A stretch of 64,000 bases of DNA from JADHLJ01 sp038118725 (GTDB taxonomy: Bacteria > Pseudomonadota > Alphaproteobacteria > Thalassobaculales > Thalassobaculaceae): positions 15,670 to 79,669 of the forward strand of contig JAYOIK010000010.1 of the NCBI GenBank assembly GCA_038118725.1, written 5' to 3'. Under the pieces are notes generated by a model. The model did not search any database and was not told where the DNA came from. It saw nothing but the letters and a program-made list of their open reading frames with translations. Of the stretch, positions 26,301-35,775 are shown one piece after another. The translations under genes were made by a program, and so were the position numbers. Numbering within the stretch: the stretch's first letter is position 1; every line of letters begins with the position of its first letter.

Positions 26301-28473
26301 ACCGGGCCTGCTCGTTGAAGGCCCGCACCGCCATGAAGGCATCATATAGGATGACCCCCTGATCCATGTTGGCGAGCACGGCGTCGGCGATCGCTTTCTG
26401 CTCGGCCAGATCCTGCTCGGCGGCCTTGAGGTCACTGATATCGAACAGCCAGACCATGCGGGCGTCGCGTCTGTCGAACACGGTGGGAACCATGTTGAGG
26501 ATCGCCCAGTAGGTGCCGCCGTCGGCCCGCAGAAGTTCGATCTCCACATTGCTGGCCTGCCCGTCCCGCTCGAACGCCTCGCGCACCGCCGCGCCGTCCT
26601 CGGGTCGCGCGTAAACGCTCTTTCCGACGCCACCGACGAGGAACTCGGCGGATGCGCCATACATCTCGGCGTATCGGGAGTTGACGAAAAGCCGTTCGCT
26701 GTCATCGGAGACGATCGACACACCGATCGGGCTGTTCTCCAGCATGCGGGAAAGCTGGGCCTCGCTCCGCCGGATCGCGTCCTCGGCCTGCTTGCGTTCG
26801 GTGATGTCGGTATAGGTGGCGACGAACCCGCCATCCGGCATGACATTACGGCGCAACTCCAGCACACGGCCATCGGGCAGGGCACGTTCGATCGCCGTAT
26901 CGTGCCCCATCTCAAGATTGGCGCGACGATGCGCGACAACGTCCTCGAGGCTCCAAGACGCCATTTCCTCGCTCACGCGATACTCGCCGCGTTCGGCCTG
27001 AAGACGCAGCCAGGCGTCGAGGGAGCAGCCGATCTCCCATAGTTCCTCGGGCTGATCGATATATTCGCGAAGCTTCTGGTTGTAGGCGACGAGAGTGTAG
27101 TCCGGGCTCCACATGGAGACACCCTGGCCTAGATTTTCCAAGGTGGCCTGGAGCCGCTCCCGCTGACGGATCACCTCGGCATCGGCCCGCCTCCGCTCGA
27201 CGAGGTTCTCCTTGAACACCACGAGGGCTCGGGCGATATCGCCAATCTCGTCGCGCCGCCCCTCATTCTCGATCACCGTTTCAAGATCCCCGCCGGCCAA
27301 TCTACGGGTCGCGCGGGTCATGGCGACCAAGGGCACGGATATGCCTCGCCCGACCGCGAGGCCCAGCACGATCACCACGAGGGTGACGAACGTGGCCCCC
27401 AGAATCATGAACTTCGCCGTGCGGTCCAGCGCCTCGGTGATCTCCGACTCGTCGATTTCCGCGAGGATTGCCCAGCGGGTCCCCATGAACTCCATCGGCC
27501 CGTAGGCTGAAAGCACGGAGATACCGCGATAATCGAGGCCGCTCTCGACACCGGTTTCGCCCTTCAAGGCCTTGGCCACGGCCTCGCTCGCCACCGAGGT
27601 ACGCAGAACCGTCGAGGAATTTGAAAACCGCGAGTCCGACCGCATCAGAAGGTCTTGGCCGACGATAAAGGCCTCGGAGGTGGAGCCGAAACCCGTCGCG
27701 ATATTCATTAACGCGTTGATCCGGGCGACCGGCATTCGTAGGGCGATCACGCCGATATAGGCGCCGGATGAGGTGAAGACGGGCGTCGCGATAAAGCTCG
27801 CTGGCGCGCCGTTGTCGGGCGCATAGGCCTCAAAATCGTGAAAGACCTGAAAATCGTTCTTCTGTACCCCGTCCACGGCCCGGAAGGCCTGGGCGAGGTC
27901 GGTGTCCTTCCAAGGGCCGTCCAGAAAGTTGGTGGCGAAATCGGGGCGTTTCGCCACCGAGTAAATCAGGTCGCCCTCGGTGGAAAACAGGTAGATGTCC
28001 TCGTAGCCACGCTCAAGGAAGAACGCGCGGAACCAGGGGTGAAACTTGCGGTGCAGCTCGCTGTAGTCCGAACCATCCACGGCGTCTTGAAACTCATCGG
28101 CTCGCTTATCGGGAAACGGATTTCTGATCACGTATTGCTCGTGAAGAAAGGCCCCCGGATTGGGCTCTCCCCTATCCGCGCCGGCGGAGTGCCATGCGGT
28201 GTAGAAACTTGCCAACGCTTCTCTGGTTACGTGACTCTTGGACAGGATCTGTAAGTCCTGGCGGATCGAGCCGAGATAGACCTGCAGCGCCGAGCGCCTA
28301 CCGTCGCGCAAGGCCAAGAGATTTTTCTTGGCGGCGGTCTCGAGCTCGTCGGCGAATTTGATATAGGCGATCAAACCGGTGGCAAGCGCCGTGACCAGGG
28401 CCGCCAACACGATCACGAGGGTAAGCCGCGCCGAAATCGAAAGGTCCAAAGCCCTTGTTTTCGTCGAGGCCAT
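23321..28473 (-). CDS. membrane hybrid histidine kinase with Cache, HAMP, five PAS, REC and HPt, interrupted by an assembly gap
   Basis: The upstream part (about 1105 residues) has TM1 at about residues 16-38 and a periplasmic double-Cache-like sensor up to about 350. A second TM at about 360-383 is followed by HAMP. About five PAS units, four of them ending in the D[IV]TERK or DISDRK form, lead to the HisKA H-box SHEIRTPMNG. After the gap come the HATPase (LNLASNAIKF, then GTGLGLSICKRL), a degenerate receiver-like stretch, a canonical receiver (LLTDFHMPEMDG) and a C-terminal HPt domain (HALKGAANSIG). The frame differs on the two sides of the gap. From the usual H-box to N-box distance the true gap is nearer 280-300 bp. 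It is the first gene of a unit with the response regulator. Confidence 0.88.
25057..25156. other. assembly gap (100 N)
   Basis: A placeholder gap inside the kinase gene, between the H-box and the ATPase N-box. The flanks share no overlap. Confidence 0.99.
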
Positions 28474-28533
28474 GTCGCCTAGCGTCCAGGCGCGTGGCTT
28501 CGGTGTCGGCGCGCCGACCGGCCGACAAGACGA

Positions 28534-28836
28534 TCAGTCATAGCCGAACATCCAAGTCGTTTCGCCCTCGGAGATATTGTGAACCGAGTGCGGCACTTGA
28601 CGAGGGATGAAGACCAGGTCACCGGGTCCGGCCTCAACCTCCTCGCCGTCGAGGATCAGGCGCAGGCGACCCTCGACGACGGTAAGATACTCGTTCGTCG
28701 CATGGGTGAAGTCGTTCCATTGTTGACCCGGCCGGTCGGTCATGGCGTGACAGGAGTATCCGTCGGCGCGCCAATGCGCCCTAACTGCCGCCGCGTCGAC
28801 GGGCACCGGATAATAGCCGGTTTGCACTGTCTTCAC
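28534..28836 (-). CDS. small cupin-domain protein
   Basis: A 100-residue single-domain cupin. The first cupin motif is loosely represented by THATNEYLTVVEG, with the Glu and flanking His. The second is PGDLVFIPRQVPHSVHN, supplying a metal-binding histidine. Such proteins are often isomerases or small-molecule sensors, and nothing here fixes the substrate. It lies 60 bp upstream of the hybrid kinase on the same strand, so it might be cotranscribed, and 120 bp from the IlvD/Edd gene. Confidence 0.8.
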   Translation of the reverse strand: MKTVQTGYYPVPVDAAAVRAHWRADGYSCHAMTDRPGQQWNDFTHATNEYLTVVEGRLRLILDGEEVEAGPGDLVFIPRQVPHSVHNISEGETTWMFGYD

Positions 28837-28956
28837 GAAACGCCCCCCGGATCATGGATCAAGAACAATCGCCACCTCCCGCATGATGCGGCAGATGGCG
28901 ATCGATCTCAAACCTTATCGGCCCCGGGATGGCGGAACCGTTTACCCGAGGCCGGT

Positions 28957-30828
28957 TCAGAAGGCCTTGGCCGTATCCGGTCGATGCTTGTTCGACGGCA
29001 CGAAGCCGGTCCGCGCGGGCTCGCGCGGCTCGTTCACCCAGAGCACCCGATCCGGATGCATGCCGGCGCCATAGTTCGCGGAAACCGCGGAGCGCCGCAT
29101 CCGATTGAGCAAGCGGGTATCCGCCTCGCCGATCGAGGGATGCGCGCCGCCGTTATCGGCGACCACTTTCTCCCAAGCCGCCTTGCGAGCCGCCAGGATC
29201 GCCGGATCCGACAGCGCCGTGCAGTTGAGCTCGTTGACGTTGAGATCGGCGATGATCTCGTCGCCGTTCTCGACAAAGGCGATCGGGCCGCCGAGCGCCG
29301 CCTCGGGCCCGACATGGCCAATCACCAGCCCCACCGAGCCGCCGGAGAACCGGGCGTCGGTCATCAGGCCGACAACGATGTTCTTCTCGCGGCAGAGCGT
29401 GGTGATGCGCGAGGTCGAGTCCAGCATCTCCGGCATGCCCGGGGCGCCGCTCGGTCCCTCGTAGCGGACGATGATCATATCATGGTTCTCGAACACGCCC
29501 GGCTGGTTCTCCAGGGTGTGCAGCAGGTCCGCCTCGCTGTCGAAGACCCGGGCCTTGCCGACGAACACGTTGTTCTCGAGCCCGCCCTCGACCCCGGCCA
29601 GCTTCAGAACCGCGCTGAACTCGGGCGAGAGATTGCCGCCCAGCACGCGCAGACCGCCGGTCGGCTTGTACGGCTTCTCGACCGTGTAGATGACGGTCCC
29701 GTCCGGCGCCGGCGGGTTGAGTCGCGCCACTTGCTCGGCCAGGGTCTCGCCGGTGCAGGTCATGGTGTCGCCGTTCAGCAGACCCGCGTCCAAGAGCTCC
29801 TTGACGATGACCTGCATGCCGCCCTTCTCGTCGATATCGACCATCGAGTAGGCGCCGAAGGGGCGGGCATCGACCAGGACGGGCACCACGTGTTGCGAGA
29901 GATGGTTGAATTCCTCGGCCGACATGATGTCCCTGGAGAAATCGCCGAAGCCGGCGGCGCGGGCGATCTCGGGGCCGTGCAGCATGACATTGGTCGAGCC
30001 CCCCACCGCCATGGCGACGATCATGGCGTTGCGGATCGAATCCCGGTTGACGATCTTGCGCGGGGTGAGGTCCGCGGCGATCATCGCCTCCAGGTACGAG
30101 ACCAGTTCGCCTGGGAATTGCTCGAGCCGGCGCGGGTCGTCCGAGGGCGGCGAGACCATGTGCAGGGGCTCCAGGCCGACCACGGCGATGAAGGTCTGCA
30201 TGGTGTTGTAGGTGAACATGCCGCCACAGCTGCCATAGGCGGGACAGGCCTCGCAGGCGATCCGCTTTTTCAGTTCCTCGTCATCGCTACCGGCGACCTG
30301 AAAGCCCGAGATGATGTCGATCTTCTCGTTGGTCACGGAATCGGTGCCCGGGCGGATCGGGCCGTCGGACATGATGATCGCCGGACGGTCGTGTTCGAGG
30401 ATGGCGGCCAGGGTGCCCACCGGGGGCTTGTCGCAGGCCACGACGGCGATGGTGCCCTCGAGGCCGCTGGCGCTCAGATGTTCGCACATCGTATCGTGGG
30501 TGACCTCGCGCCCGATCAGCGAGTAGCGCATCTCCTTGGTCCCGTTGCGCATGCCGTCGGAGGTGGCAACGGTATATTCCGGCTGTACCAGCCGCATCGC
30601 CATCTGGCCCTTCTCGCGCCCGATGCGCCCACGCAGGGTATCGTGAATGACCTCGACCTTGCGCTGAACCCCCAGATAGCACTGGGAATCGCCCTTGTTG
30701 CCGACGACGCCGACGGACGGCTCGTGGATCAGTTCGATATCCGTTCCGAGTTCCCGGGCGATGCCGATGGTCTGGGCGTTGCGGCCGGGGTTGTTGTCGA
30801 AAAGAACGGTTCTAGAGTTGCGCACCAC
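28957..30828 (-). CDS. IlvD/Edd-family dehydratase
   Basis: A 623-residue Fe-S dehydratase of the dihydroxy-acid/phosphogluconate dehydratase family. Cluster cysteines are visible in VVACDKPPVG and CPAYGSCGGMFTYNTMQ. The conserved MAVGGSTN motif and the C-terminal DARFSGG and GHVGPEA regions are present. The N-terminus differs from biosynthetic IlvD and there are no branched-chain biosynthesis neighbours, so a sugar-acid dehydratase role is more likely; this is inference. The start is GTG (30828, or a second GTG at 30825). It is the upstream member of the minus-strand kinase and cupin group. Confidence 0.85.
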   Translation of the reverse strand: MVRNSRTVLFDNNPGRNAQTIGIARELGTDIELIHEPSVGVVGNKGDSQCYLGVQRKVEVIHDTLRGRIGREKGQMAMRLVQPEYTVATSDGMRNGTKEMRYSLIGREVTHDTMCEHLSASGLEGTIAVVACDKPPVGTLAAILEHDRPAIIMSDGPIRPGTDSVTNEKIDIISGFQVAGSDDEELKKRIACEACPAYGSCGGMFTYNTMQTFIAVVGLEPLHMVSPPSDDPRRLEQFPGELVSYLEAMIAADLTPRKIVNRDSIRNAMIVAMAVGGSTNVMLHGPEIARAAGFGDFSRDIMSAEEFNHLSQHVVPVLVDARPFGAYSMVDIDEKGGMQVIVKELLDAGLLNGDTMTCTGETLAEQVARLNPPAPDGTVIYTVEKPYKPTGGLRVLGGNLSPEFSAVLKLAGVEGGLENNVFVGKARVFDSEADLLHTLENQPGVFENHDMIIVRYEGPSGAPGMPEMLDSTSRITTLCREKNIVVGLMTDARFSGGSVGLVIGHVGPEAALGGPIAFVENGDEIIADLNVNELNCTALSDPAILAARKAAWEKVVADNGGAHPSIGEADTRLLNRMRRSAVSANYGAGMHPDRVLWVNEPREPARTGFVPSNKHRPDTAKAF

Positions 30829-30934
30829 TCGGTCTCCGCGATGTTGGGGTCAAGGTCGCTATTCGCGGGGCATTATCTGCACCACAAACAATTTCAAAGC
30901 AACAAGCGCGGAGATGGTCGGTGGCGAATTCCGC

Positions 30935-31450
30935 CTATGCCGCGTCCTCGCGCCGGGGGAGTTTCCAGTTCGGGCGTATGAAATGACAGGTGTAGCCGTG
31001 CGGAATCCGCAACAGATAATCCTGATGCTCCGGCTCGGCCTGCCAGAAATCGCCAACCGGCTTGACCTCGGTCACCACCTTGCCGGGCCAGAGACCGCTG
31101 GCGTCGACATCGGCGATGGTGCGCTCGGCCTCGGCCTTTTGCGCCTCGTCCACATAGTAGATGCCGGAACGATAGGACATGCCCCTGTCGTTGCCCTGGC
31201 GGTTCAATGTCGAGGGGTCGTGGATCTGGAAGAAGAATTCCAGCAGGTCGCGAAAGCTGATCTGGCTCGGGTCGAAGTTGATCTCGATCCCCTCGGCATG
31301 GGTGCCGTGATTGCGGTAGGTGGCGTTGGGAACATCGCCGCCGGTATAGCCGACCCGGGTCGAGACAACGCCCGGCAGCTTGCGGATCAGGTCCTGCATG
31401 CCCCAGAAACACCCGCCGGCCAGAACCGCGCGTTCAATCGTGTCGCTCAT
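30935..31450 (-). CDS. msrA: peptide-methionine (S)-S-oxide reductase MsrA
   Basis: A 171-residue MsrA. The catalytic GCFWG motif carries Cys14, YTGG and YRNHGTHAEGI match the substrate pocket, and QAEPEHQDYL is the conserved MsrA segment. A further cysteine near the C-terminus (GYTCHF) could serve as resolving residue. The enzyme repairs oxidised methionine in proteins and free methionine. The ATG at 31450 gives the standard N-terminus. It is probably monocistronic. Confidence 0.93.
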   Translation of the reverse strand: MSDTIERAVLAGGCFWGMQDLIRKLPGVVSTRVGYTGGDVPNATYRNHGTHAEGIEINFDPSQISFRDLLEFFFQIHDPSTLNRQGNDRGMSYRSGIYYVDEAQKAEAERTIADVDASGLWPGKVVTEVKPVGDFWQAEPEHQDYLLRIPHGYTCHFIRPNWKLPRREDAA

Positions 31451-31597
31451 GCGAAATCTCCCAGTCCAAATCTCCACCTCGACCATTTTGGCCCGACCTC
31501 CCATCGAAAGCCAGACCGGATCCAAAGGCCGATCCTTATAACAAATGGGGTCGGTCTCGCGATTTTCCCAGACCGCCCCGCGCGCCGCTCTACTTTT

Positions 31598-32524
31598 TTA
31601 CCCATCCTCCGCCGGCGCGATGTTCTTGATGCCGGCCATCAGCGAGGCCGGGATGGTCTCGATCAACTCATCCACCGTGAACATCCCGTCATCGTCGTAT
31701 TTGTAGATCGCCTTGGCCATCTCGCCATACTGATAAGTATGGATCAGGGAACGCTCGGCGTGGAAGATCTGGCCGTTCACGTCGCGCGATTCATCGGTGC
31801 AGAGATAGCCGACGATCGGCGGCACGTATTCCGGCCCGGGCATGGCCATGCGGTTCTCGTACTCCGCCTGGGTCAGCAAGCCACTTTCCAGCCGCCGCTT
31901 CCAGTTGGCGATAACCGCGTCGTTGACCGTCATCCGGGTCGCCGCCATCGGGCAGATCGCGTTGGCGGTGATGCCGTAACGCCCGCATTCGCGCGAGATC
32001 GAGCGGGTCAACCCGATGATCCCGGCCTTGGCGGCGGAATAATTGCACTGACCGACCGAGCCCTTGAAGGCGTCGGAGGAGAAATTGATGATCCGCCCGA
32101 AACGCGCCTGGCGCATCGGCTTGATCGCGTGGTGGCACATGTTCCAGTGCCCCTTCAGATGCACGTTGATGACCGCGTCGAAGTCATCCTCGGACATGTT
32201 CCAGATCATCCGCTCGCGCAGCATGCCGGCGACATTGACCACGAAATCGATCTTGCCGTAGGTCTCGGTGCATTGCAGGACCATCAGACCGGCGGCCTCG
32301 TATTCGGTGACCGACGAGAAGTTGGCGACCGCCTTGCCGCCCGCGTCCATGATCTCATCGACCACGTCCTGGGCCGGCGCGCCGGTTTCTTCCTCGCCGG
32401 AGCGACCGACATTCGGGTCGTTCACCACGACGCTGGCGCCCTGCTGAGCCAAGAGCAGCGCCACCGCCCGACCAATGCCGCGCCCGGCGCCGGTCACGAT
32501 GCCGGCTTTTCCTTCAAGGTTCAT
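31598..32524 (-). CDS. SDR dehydrogenase, MFE-2-like
   Basis: A 308-residue short-chain dehydrogenase. It has the cofactor motif TGAGRGIGRA, then a longer adenosine-side loop (VVNDPNVGRSGEEE) typical of the peroxisomal multifunctional enzyme type 2 subgroup. NVAGMLRE, a Ser in INFSSDAFKG and YSAAKAG (Tyr-x-x-x-Lys) follow. Such enzymes usually oxidise 3-hydroxyacyl-CoA or steroid-like substrates. The last 50 or so residues extend beyond the core SDR fold. It is downstream of the six-gene catabolic operon, separated by a 315-bp repeat-bearing spacer, so cotranscription is uncertain. Confidence 0.85.
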   Translation of the reverse strand: MNLEGKAGIVTGAGRGIGRAVALLLAQQGASVVVNDPNVGRSGEEETGAPAQDVVDEIMDAGGKAVANFSSVTEYEAAGLMVLQCTETYGKIDFVVNVAGMLRERMIWNMSEDDFDAVINVHLKGHWNMCHHAIKPMRQARFGRIINFSSDAFKGSVGQCNYSAAKAGIIGLTRSISRECGRYGITANAICPMAATRMTVNDAVIANWKRRLESGLLTQAEYENRMAMPGPEYVPPIVGYLCTDESRDVNGQIFHAERSLIHTYQYGEMAKAIYKYDDDGMFTVDELIETIPASLMAGIKNIAPAEDG

Positions 32525-32701
32525 GAGACCGTCCTCCCTGGAATTCATTGGCCTAAATCTGTTTGGAGAAAGAATGCCCTTCCCTCGCCCCTTGGTCGAG
32601 AGGAAGCGCCGGCCACGCGTCGCCTATTGCCAGCTTGATCATGTTGACGCTTCTCATTCGGACCTCAAGCGTCATTCGTCCGAAGAGACGCGGCGGGCAA
32701 G

Positions 32702-32739
32702 ACCCTTCGAGACGACGCCTTCCAGGCGTCTCGAAGGGT
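32702..32739. repeat. REP-like palindrome
   Basis: A 38-bp imperfect palindrome with arms beginning ACCCTTCGAGACG. It can form a strong hairpin and sits in the spacer 32525-32839 together with a second hairpin. No gene is seen in the spacer. Confidence 0.7.
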
Positions 32740-32768
32740 GAGTCGCAAAATTTTACACTTACCCCGGG

Positions 32769-32822
32769 GAGACCCGAAAGGTCGCCTGTCCTGGACTAGA
32801 TCCAGGATCTCGAAGGGTCTCG
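32769..32822. repeat. REP-like hairpin
   Basis: A 54-bp stem-loop with arms starting GAGACCC and ending GGGTCTCG around a central CTGGACTAGATCCAG. It shares the CGAAGGGT string with the palindrome at 32702. It lies just past the end of the six-gene operon and could act as a transcript stabiliser or terminator. Confidence 0.65.
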
Positions 32823-32839
32823 CCAACCGCTGGGGAAAG

Positions 32840-33643
32840 CTAACCAGGAACCCTTTGGTGACTGAACAACGACCCATAGCCGTCGACCTCGGCCCTTACG
32901 CCGGCGAGGCGCAGGCAATGCCAGAGACTGACCTGGTTAGCGGACAGCACCGGGCGCCGCAGATCGCGCTCCAGCGCCTCCAGAATGGCGACACAACGGA
33001 ACCCGGTGCCGGCGATCAGCACCGCGTCGGCGTCACGCGGGCAAGCCGTCGTGATTTGGGTGTAGAGCGGCTCCACCTGTTGCGCGAAGCCCATGCCCCT
33101 GGGATAGAGCTCGCCCGGCGGCACATCGCGCCACCCGGGTCCTGGGTCGTATCGCAGATGCGCGGCGGGGGCGACTCCGAGCGCCGCGTAGTATCCCAGC
33201 GCCGCTTCCACGGTGATGTCGTTGAACCAGGGCGGGAGCACCAGGAAAGGCCGCGTCGCCCCGACCGCGCGCAAGGCCGCGATGCTATCGAGGCCATTCG
33301 TGGTGACGACGGTATCGCCGCCGATCACCGCCGACAGGTTTTCAACCACCGCCTCGTCCCAGCCGACGCCGCCAAGGATGCTGCTTGAGCTATGGCCGAT
33401 GACGACCGCGGAAAGCGGCATCGCCGCGAACTGACGGGCGCCGCGTTCCAGATCCTCGGACAACGTGACGTCGGACCGCTCCCGGTTCCAGGCGGCCCAG
33501 GGCGTGCCGGCGGTCACCCTGGCGGCGTGGACCGAGACATGCGGCGTCGCCATCGCCCACCACTCGGCCTCCGGCACCGCCTCGTTACCGACGATGAACA
33601 TGCCGATCCGGGCTTGCCAGCCCCAGTTGTCAGGGCTTCTCAT
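32840..33643 (-). CDS. Asp/Glu racemase-superfamily enzyme (maleate isomerase/arylmalonate decarboxylase-like)
   Basis: A 267-residue protein with the two-domain fold of maleate isomerase and arylmalonate decarboxylase. At the first active-site position (residues 84-88, HSSSS) there is no cysteine. The second site keeps one, Cys217 in AGTGFRCVAI. Maleate isomerases use two cysteines, whereas arylmalonate decarboxylase uses one, so a decarboxylase-like or other one-cysteine chemistry is more likely; this is inference. The ATG overlaps the stop of the LLM oxidoreductase gene by one base. It is the last gene of the six-gene operon. Confidence 0.7.
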   Translation of the reverse strand: MRSPDNWGWQARIGMFIVGNEAVPEAEWWAMATPHVSVHAARVTAGTPWAAWNRERSDVTLSEDLERGARQFAAMPLSAVVIGHSSSSILGGVGWDEAVVENLSAVIGGDTVVTTNGLDSIAALRAVGATRPFLVLPPWFNDITVEAALGYYAALGVAPAAHLRYDPGPGWRDVPPGELYPRGMGFAQQVEPLYTQITTACPRDADAVLIAGTGFRCVAILEALERDLRRPVLSANQVSLWHCLRLAGVRAEVDGYGSLFSHQRVPG

Positions 33644-34674
33644 CAGGCCGCCCTCACGGCACGGGCGATCTCGCCCCATTTACCTAGATTATCGGGGTTT
33701 TCCTTGATCGATTGCTTGGCCAGATACATCACCAGCCGGCTGGCGAGCCCCTGGTAGCGCTCGATCAGCCGGTCGGCCATGTCGTCCCAGCGCGCGACCA
33801 CGGCGAACTTCTCCAGCAGTTCGTCATCGACCAAAGCCGCCACCGCGTCTCGGCCGCCGGAGCGCAGCGCGTCGGCGAGCTCGAGCCGCTTGCCGTCATA
33901 GCCGAGATCGTCGAACTGAAAGGCATAGGCCGGGGTCGAGCCGTAGAAGCCGATGGCGGTCCTGGCCTCCAGGGCGCAAGCGGCGCGCTCCTCCACCGAG
34001 TCACCGGCCACCGCGAGCACCGGCACGATAAGATCAATATCCGAGAGGGTTCGCCCGGCCCGCGCCGCGCCCTCGGTCACCGCCGGGATCACCCGGTTGT
34101 GGATATAGGGCATGGAATGCATGGGATGGACATGCAGCCCGTCCGCCACCTCTCCGGTCACTTTCAGCATCAGCGGGTTGACCGCCGACATGTCGATCTT
34201 GATATCCTCGAAATCGTGCCGGGGCGGCGCCCATTGCGGGGTCAGCAGGTTGAGCTTGTAGAACGGCCCGTCATGCTCCAGCCGCGCCTCGCCGCGAAAC
34301 GCCGCGAGCGAGGCCTTCACCGCCTGAACATAGTCGCGCATGCGCTTGGCCGGTTGCTCGAAGTCGACGCCGTAGCGGCGCACGATATGCGCCTTCACCT
34401 GACTGCCGAGACCGAGTCGAAAACGCCCCTGGGTGTTGGCCGCGAGTTCCCAGGCGATCTGGGCCGACATCATCGGACTGCGCGGAAAAGCGACGGCGAT
34501 GCCGGTGCTGAAATGCAGGGAGGGCGCTTCCCTTGCCGCGGTCGCGATCTGCATCCACGGGACCTGGCCGCCCTCGGTGAAGAGGAGCCCGGACATCCCC
34601 GCGGCCTCGACATCACGGGCCAGTTTGGCGACGTTCTCCCAGGTATCGGCCCGGGTCATTACATCAAATTCCAT
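33643..34674 (-). CDS. LLM-class (luciferase-like) flavin/F420-dependent oxidoreductase
   Basis: A 343-residue TIM-barrel protein of the bacterial luciferase-like family. Typical segments are GLLFTEGG, HFSTGIAVAFPRSP and RFRLGLGSQV. The sequence looks closest to the TIGR03617-type F420-dependent subgroup, but FMN use is equally possible. In the operon it would be the oxygenase or hydride-transfer step. It follows the L-idonate-dehydrogenase-like gene by 51 bp and is coupled to the racemase-superfamily gene. The ATG at 34674 starts the conserved MEFDVMT strand. Confidence 0.82.
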   Translation of the reverse strand: MEFDVMTRADTWENVAKLARDVEAAGMSGLLFTEGGQVPWMQIATAAREAPSLHFSTGIAVAFPRSPMMSAQIAWELAANTQGRFRLGLGSQVKAHIVRRYGVDFEQPAKRMRDYVQAVKASLAAFRGEARLEHDGPFYKLNLLTPQWAPPRHDFEDIKIDMSAVNPLMLKVTGEVADGLHVHPMHSMPYIHNRVIPAVTEGAARAGRTLSDIDLIVPVLAVAGDSVEERAACALEARTAIGFYGSTPAYAFQFDDLGYDGKRLELADALRSGGRDAVAALVDDELLEKFAVVARWDDMADRLIERYQGLASRLVMYLAKQSIKENPDNLGKWGEIARAVRAA

Positions 34675-34725
34675 CGCTGTCCTCGCGTGATCTCGGTGGC
34701 TGTTCACCGGTGACGGGCTTGCTTT

Positions 34726-35763
34726 CTAGAAGGCCAGATGCACCTTCATCGACCGCCCCCGGTCACTGGCGGTTCGGAACGCCTCGTTCGCCTCGTCCAT
34801 GGAAAAGGTATGCGAATGCAGCGCCGATATGTCGATCCGGCCTTCCGAGAGATAGCGCACCGCCCAGGCGAATTCCTTATCGAACCGGAACGAGCTTTTC
34901 AGGGTCAACTCCTTCACCATGATCTGGTCCGTCGGCATCGGGACCATCGGGTCGGCGAAGGTGCCGACCTGGGTGAAGACGCCGCCCGGGCGCAGGTGCC
35001 GGATCGCGCTCAACACCGCCGCCGGATGCCCCGAGGCATCGAAGGCGACATCGAAGGAGCCGCGGGGCCGCGACGGATCGGCGAGCGCGTCGTCTCCCGA
35101 CGCGACATTCACCACCCGGTCGGCGCCGATGCTCTCGGCGATTTTCAGGGGCGCGTCCAGCACGTCGGTCATCGTAACCGACGCGGCGCCCGCCAGCTTG
35201 GCGGTCAACAGGATGAGCGAGCCGATGGGACCGGAACCCGAGATCAGCACCTCGGCGCCGAGCAGCGGGCCGGCATGGCTGGTCGCGTGCAACGCCACCG
35301 ATAGCGGCTCGGCGAAGGCGGCCGCGTTAAGCGACAGCCCTTCGGGCACGACGAAGCATTGAGCCTCGTCCGTGCGGTAGGTTTCAGCGAACATGCCCTG
35401 AACATGCGGAAACCGCCGCGAGCTGCCAAGGAAGATCATATCCCCGCAGAGCAGTGCTCGACCGGCCAGACAATACTCACAGGCCCCACACGGGTGGCTC
35501 GGGTTCACCGTGACCTTGTCACCGACCTTCACCCGGCTGACCTCGCCGCCGATCTCGACCACTTCGCCCGCCGCCTCGTGGCCGAGCACGAAAGGTTCGC
35601 GGACCGGGAAGTCACCCATCCTGTAATGATGAAAGTAATGCAGGTCGGAGCCGCAGATCCCTCCGGCCCGAATGCGAACGCGCACCCCTGTCGGGCCGAG
35701 CTCGGGCTCCTCGCGCTCGACGGTTTCGATCGATTGCTTGGCGGTCAGAACGGCGGCGCGCAT
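34726..35763 (-). CDS. zinc-dependent medium-chain dehydrogenase, L-idonate 5-dehydrogenase-like
   Basis: A 345-residue MDR alcohol dehydrogenase. Catalytic zinc ligands are Cys37 (GGICGSDLHYF) and His62/Glu63 (GHEAAGE). Structural zinc ligands are Cys92, 95, 98 and 106. A Rossmann motif lies in LISGSGPIGSL. The GGICGSDLHY segment and the wider N-terminal domain resemble L-idonate 5-dehydrogenase, so a polyol or hydroxy-acid is the likely substrate. It is the fourth gene of the operon, 12 bp after the thioesterase gene. The operon context allows another secondary alcohol as substrate. Confidence 0.82.
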   Translation of the reverse strand: MRAAVLTAKQSIETVEREEPELGPTGVRVRIRAGGICGSDLHYFHHYRMGDFPVREPFVLGHEAAGEVVEIGGEVSRVKVGDKVTVNPSHPCGACEYCLAGRALLCGDMIFLGSSRRFPHVQGMFAETYRTDEAQCFVVPEGLSLNAAAFAEPLSVALHATSHAGPLLGAEVLISGSGPIGSLILLTAKLAGAASVTMTDVLDAPLKIAESIGADRVVNVASGDDALADPSRPRGSFDVAFDASGHPAAVLSAIRHLRPGGVFTQVGTFADPMVPMPTDQIMVKELTLKSSFRFDKEFAWAVRYLSEGRIDISALHSHTFSMDEANEAFRTASDRGRSMKVHLAF

Positions 35764-35775
35764 GGCGGTCTCCCG

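Noticed and set aside
28579..30981. 800-codon open frame on the + strand opposite the IlvD/Edd gene
   Set aside because: It is antisense to a gene with clear family motifs. Its own product has no family features and is His/Arg/Gly-rich, as expected for a GC-rich shadow frame.
30695..32638. 647-codon open frame on the + strand opposite msrA and the SDR gene
   Set aside because: A shadow of two well-supported genes; the product shows no domain.
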